Assembly (NCBI GenBank): GCA_965658745.1
Contig: CBFHTK010000001.1
Location: 372,001-436,000, forward strand
Reading direction: 5' to 3'
From: JAHDFB01 sp965658745
GTDB taxonomy: Bacteria; Bacteroidota; Bacteroidia; Chitinophagales; Saprospiraceae
DNA: 64,000 nt
Under the pieces are notes generated by a model. That model did no database searches. It was not told the origin of the DNA and saw only the letters and a program-made list of their open reading frames with translations. Positions 62,001 through 64,000 of the stretch are shown here, in pieces. The translations under genes and the position numbers were made by a program. Each line of letters starts with the position of its first letter. Position 1 is the first letter of the stretch.

Positions 62001-64000
62001 ATATTAGGAGTAGTTGCGTCGGCTGGCAGTTCAAAAGAAACTGCTTCGTTGTACATGAATGAATATTCAACATTTCCATTGACCAAAACATTATAAGTAT
62101 TGGCATCACTGCCATTAATTGATGAAATTTCGAGATTAAACACAATTGAATCATCAGTAGGATCAGAGCTTGTTCCATTGTCGTCACAAGTCTGAGTATA
62201 TTGTATAATCTCAAGTAAGCAATTTGTACTACAAGGATTCAAAGGTCCAATTGAAGTATTATAGTTACACATAGTTAACAAGTCTACAACTTCAACAATT
62301 AGGACACTGCCGTCCGCTGGAATTGTTATTGTCTCGTCCGAACCATATGCAAACACACCTTGAGAATTACCGCCCACAAAGAGTTCAAAACTTGGACTTG
62401 AGTTACTTGATTCACTAAACGTAAAATTGAGTTCATAGAAATCGTCAGAAGCATCGGTGTCTGTGCCGTTATTTTGGCAAGTAGCAATTATAAAATTCTC
62501 GGAAATCATTTGCCCTTCTTCTATCATTGCTGTATCTAAGACAAAACAACCAGTCAAATCGTCGACCACTGAAATGAAATAAGTACCAGGAGCTAGATCG
62601 GAAATCAAAGGAGTGGCATAGTCGATATTATTAACTGTAATGCTGTATGATCCAGCAGGACTAATATCCAAACTAATAGAGCCGTCCAAACTATCTAGGC
62701 AACTTACGTCAAAACTATTTGTAACTAAATTTGGGTTGTTAGAAATCATAAACTCAATCATCCCGATGCTCGAACAATCATTAATATTTGAAACCACTAC
62801 CCAAAAAGTTTGAGACATCGCAAGAGTAATATCAAAAATTTCATTTTGCAAACTTTCCGCATCGCTCAGTGATCCAAAGTATCTGAATCCATTATTCGAA
62901 TTACCATTTAGATCAGAATTGTAGTCAGAAAAATTTATTTCAATAGTGGCCCCATTATCAATACAAAATTCAATTTGAGCATCTGTTACTGAGGGACTTG
63001 CTACAATTGTTAGCTGAAAAGGGACTCTTTGCGTAGAAACACAACCTGGAAACTCAATACTTTCGGTCTCAAGATAGTAGGTAAAGACACCAGCTGTGTT
63101 TTCAGGTGAAGTATATGAAGCACTATTCAATAATAAGGCAGTATTTGCATCAACCTCATCGTACCAATTAATAATAGTTCCTTCCGGAGCTATTGCAGTT
63201 AATATCGCAGGTAGATCTCCTTGGCATATAGTTGTATCTGACACGATTGCAAGGGGAACTTGCGGGCAGTCGCAGTCTGGCGGCGTTATTACTACAAAGT
63301 CTGCACAGAATGTTTCTCCATCAAAGAAATTTATTACTACTTGTTCATCAATTGGAATATCTATTATTAATACAGTACCGTCACCTTGGTCAACTGCAGT
63401 CCCGCTACTAGGGAGAATCTCATAGCCATTTGCTTGTAGCTCAACAATATAGGTAGTGTTACCATTGTCGCAGTACACAGAGTCAATCTCAATTTCGGGC
63501 AATTGACTAAAATTCACATCCACTAAAGCTGTATCATTTGGACAAGAATTACCAGACTCTACTATATAAGCGAATGTGTATACTCCGGGTTGTTGTCCAC
63601 TAAATAGAACGCTCGAAGGGCTATCTAAATTAACTCCTGCTCCATCAAGATCCAACCAAGTACCACCAAAATCATAACTGCCACCTAACAAAGAGAACAA
63701 ATCGACAGTTATATTATCGCAAATGTTTGTCAAGCCGTCATTCCCTGCGAAAGGTGCTTCATCTACTGCAAGCGTAAAAACAGCCTCATCACTACAATTA
63801 AATTCGTTTGTTGCTACGATGGTGTACAAACTAGAAGCTCCAGGACTTACAATCAAATTTGAAAGCTCAGTTCCAGGAACTGCAGGAGTTCCAAAATAAT
63901 ACTCTAGATCTATACTAGTATTATTTTGATCGGTAACAATTATACTTGAAAGATCAAATTCGTCACCCAAACATATTGATACACTAAGTGGATCAATCGT
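59063..64000 (-). CDS. Giant T9SS type B adhesin, C-terminal part (5' end outside window)
   Basis: At least 1645 codons; the frame is open to base 64000, so the start lies beyond. The C-terminus (about the last 95 residues) is a CHU_C/gliding-motility type B T9SS sorting domain: YVPNIFSPDGDGINDNFTLF, YNRWGELMYAEENF, LNPGVYVYFAIV. Upstream come SprB/PKD-type units (AGNDEIIDCDNPEAMLIG, then SWEGPTG) repeated several times. Further upstream lie units of about 110 residues, each opening with CDDNGT-x-DPTDD-like acidic segments and closing PCSxxC. Likely a surface adhesin working with gliding or attachment. Repeat-rich genes are prone to assembly collapse. Confidence 0.9.
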   Translation of the reverse strand, partial: TIDPLSVSICLGDEFDLSSIIVTDQNNTSIDLEYYFGTPAVPGTELSNLIVSPGASSLYTIVATNEFNCSDEAVFTLAVDEAPFAGNDGLTNICDNITVDLFSLLGGSYDFGGTWLDLDGAGVNLDSPSSVLFSGQQPGVYTFAYIVESGNSCPNDTALVDVNFSQLPEIEIDSVYCDNGNTTYIVELQANGYEILPSSGTAVDQGDGTVLIIDIPIDEQVVINFFDGETFCADFVVITPPDCDCPQVPLAIVSDTTICQGDLPAILTAIAPEGTIINWYDEVDANTALLLNSASYTSPENTAGVFTYYLETESIEFPGCVSTQRVPFQLTIVASPSVTDAQIEFCIDNGATIEINFSDYNSDLNGNSNNGFRYFGSLSDAESLQNEIFDITLAMSQTFWVVVSNINDCSSIGMIEFMISNNPNLVTNSFDVSCLDSLDGSISLDISPAGSYSITVNNIDYATPLISDLAPGTYFISVVDDLTGCFVLDTAMIEEGQMISENFIIATCQNNGTDTDASDDFYELNFTFSESSNSSPSFELFVGGNSQGVFAYGSDETITIPADGSVLIVEVVDLLTMCNYNTSIGPLNPCSTNCLLEIIQYTQTCDDNGTSSDPTDDSIVFNLEISSINGSDANTYNVLVNGNVEYSFMYNEAVSFELPADATTPNIILIDSDDNQCLLALDVLPLLPCSYSCDISILNVMEVCSDAGTEDDPSDDIITITVEVDVVNGGSDQVIVIVDNQNGIQQNVNSIEIEQPADGLEHWLYVQALDSLACIDSIMIGPFLPCSSDCSLKLEYWSIECMDNGTAFDPTDDFYSIAWMIQAIEGSPDSIYQINLDGGFFGDYLYSDTVFTTLPADNVNHVYNAIDATSSFCQLMFDTEILSPCSDSCLIEINQPIITCDNSGTNNIDEDDEFFAEFTVGGLNVGDCWIIEGEIDTYPYDQVVNLGPFPIVDGSIDLTILDCDNTLCPISILLQAPNTCSECLQTIEAGNDEIIDCDNPEAMLIGVSSETGQYSWEGPTGVISSDSLATANSEGWYYFSAEYSDGCSLIDSLFVTANGVVPVANAGDDQLLTCDNEEVVLTGMNMSTATNVEFFWLNEAGDTISQDSTALVDLSGLYYFFVFDIDTGCLSAGDEVFVGLDIEEPDAMILADPSTILNCVVESVELSYNAEDNVIYQWTTDASAEPSDAVIYLIDSTGFVYLTATDTITGCIGRDTIFIESVEEFPIISLSELDTLTCDQITVILDATNTIPLETSLFLWRNELGELVSNETILEVVNEGIYTLEVIDTVSGCLNIDTVEVINLQNFPSVSVDDNIELYCEQIDTVLTAVTSSIDAAITWNTSNGIITGNASSETVTISGAGTYIVEVTDALTGCVTIDTVLVEELQLTPSIDNLEITDETCFQEGDGQIQWSSISGGTEPYSVFVDNTEIDEIFIDELDPGIYDFTVIDVNGCRLDTVIEISAAQAISINDLPTLLIEEGGSDSLFIIINVEADEIASIVWDPDTYLSCSTCLNVQVTPLEDILYTITVTDINGCVTTTTVEVEVRESVDIYVPNIFSPDGDGINDNFTLFSPDIAVIQKLAVYNRWGELMYAEENFEAGNPNIGWDGQFKGRPLNPGVYVYFAIVELNDGTIQELNGDVTIVR

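Noticed and set aside
1..64000. tRNA, rRNA, CRISPR arrays, prophage or complete insertion sequences
   Set aside because: No cloverleaf, repeat-spacer pattern, transposase or phage gene was recognised by eye on either strand; a covariance-model scan would be decisive for tRNAs.

Overview
This is a low-GC (roughly 37% by eye) chromosomal window from a Bacteroidota bacterium. The direct evidence is a PorT-like type IX secretion (T9SS) component directly after ubiE/menG, several proteins with T9SS C-terminal sorting domains (type A at 8820-10289, 32956-35121 and the broken locus 43154-45276; type B at 59063-64000), SusC-like TonB receptor architecture, DUF5689/DUF3784 family proteins, and promoters of the Bacteroidota type (TTTG-N19-TAnnTTTG, cleanest before the SRP RNA gene). 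The gene mix (large SprB/CHU_C-like adhesin, CRTAC1/FG-GAP proteins, a perfect sigma-54 promoter) fits a gliding, aquatic lineage such as Saprospiria. That lineage call is inference.

Layout. 1-950 holds a small XRE regulator and two gene halves joined at an apparent deletion junction. 1027-10289 holds a methyltransferase, a CRTAC1-like lipoprotein, fmt, a TPR lipoprotein, a DUF3784 membrane protein and a T9SS-exported Asp-box protein. 10415-11480 is a graveyard of an esterase remnant joined to an AI-2E transporter remnant. 11941-21680 is a conserved housekeeping block: TPR-gyrA, ubiE-porT, acpH, ychF, rluE-like, pyrE and an M42 peptidase. 21750-29845 holds a UbiA-like protein, a structured GC-rich intergenic repeat, YitT, a LuxE-like enzyme, an ArsC-family protein, a frameshifted BrkB, a nucleoside phosphorylase, a transaldolase-type aldolase, the SRP RNA gene, a decapitated HipA and an RluA-family enzyme.

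29846-30537 has no protein gene but carries two inverted repeats, a consensus sigma-54 promoter and two terminator-like hairpins upstream of alanine dehydrogenase. 32956-41574 groups a T9SS-secreted phospholipase-D-type nuclease, a duplicated DUF5689 lipoprotein, a TonB-dependent receptor with an operator-like palindrome in its promoter, and a secreted endonuclease/exonuclease/phosphatase. I read this as a candidate extracellular nucleic-acid (or phosphodiester) utilisation locus. A 167-bp MITE-like element with imperfect 19-bp terminal inverted repeats and a 5-bp target duplication sits between the receptor and the last nuclease.

41622-58939 contains a PIF1/RecD2-like helicase, a 44-codon membrane protein, a multiply broken T9SS cargo gene, miaE, a glycosyltransferase, WbqC, an AlkD-like protein, a three-gene lipoprotein/ECF-sigma/membrane-protein operon, a zinc metalloprotease interrupted by a 98-N assembly gap, an acyl-CoA dehydrogenase, rarA and a NUDIX hydrolase. 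The window ends inside a giant T9SS type B adhesin (59063 to beyond 64000). No tRNA, rRNA, CRISPR array or intact insertion sequence was seen.
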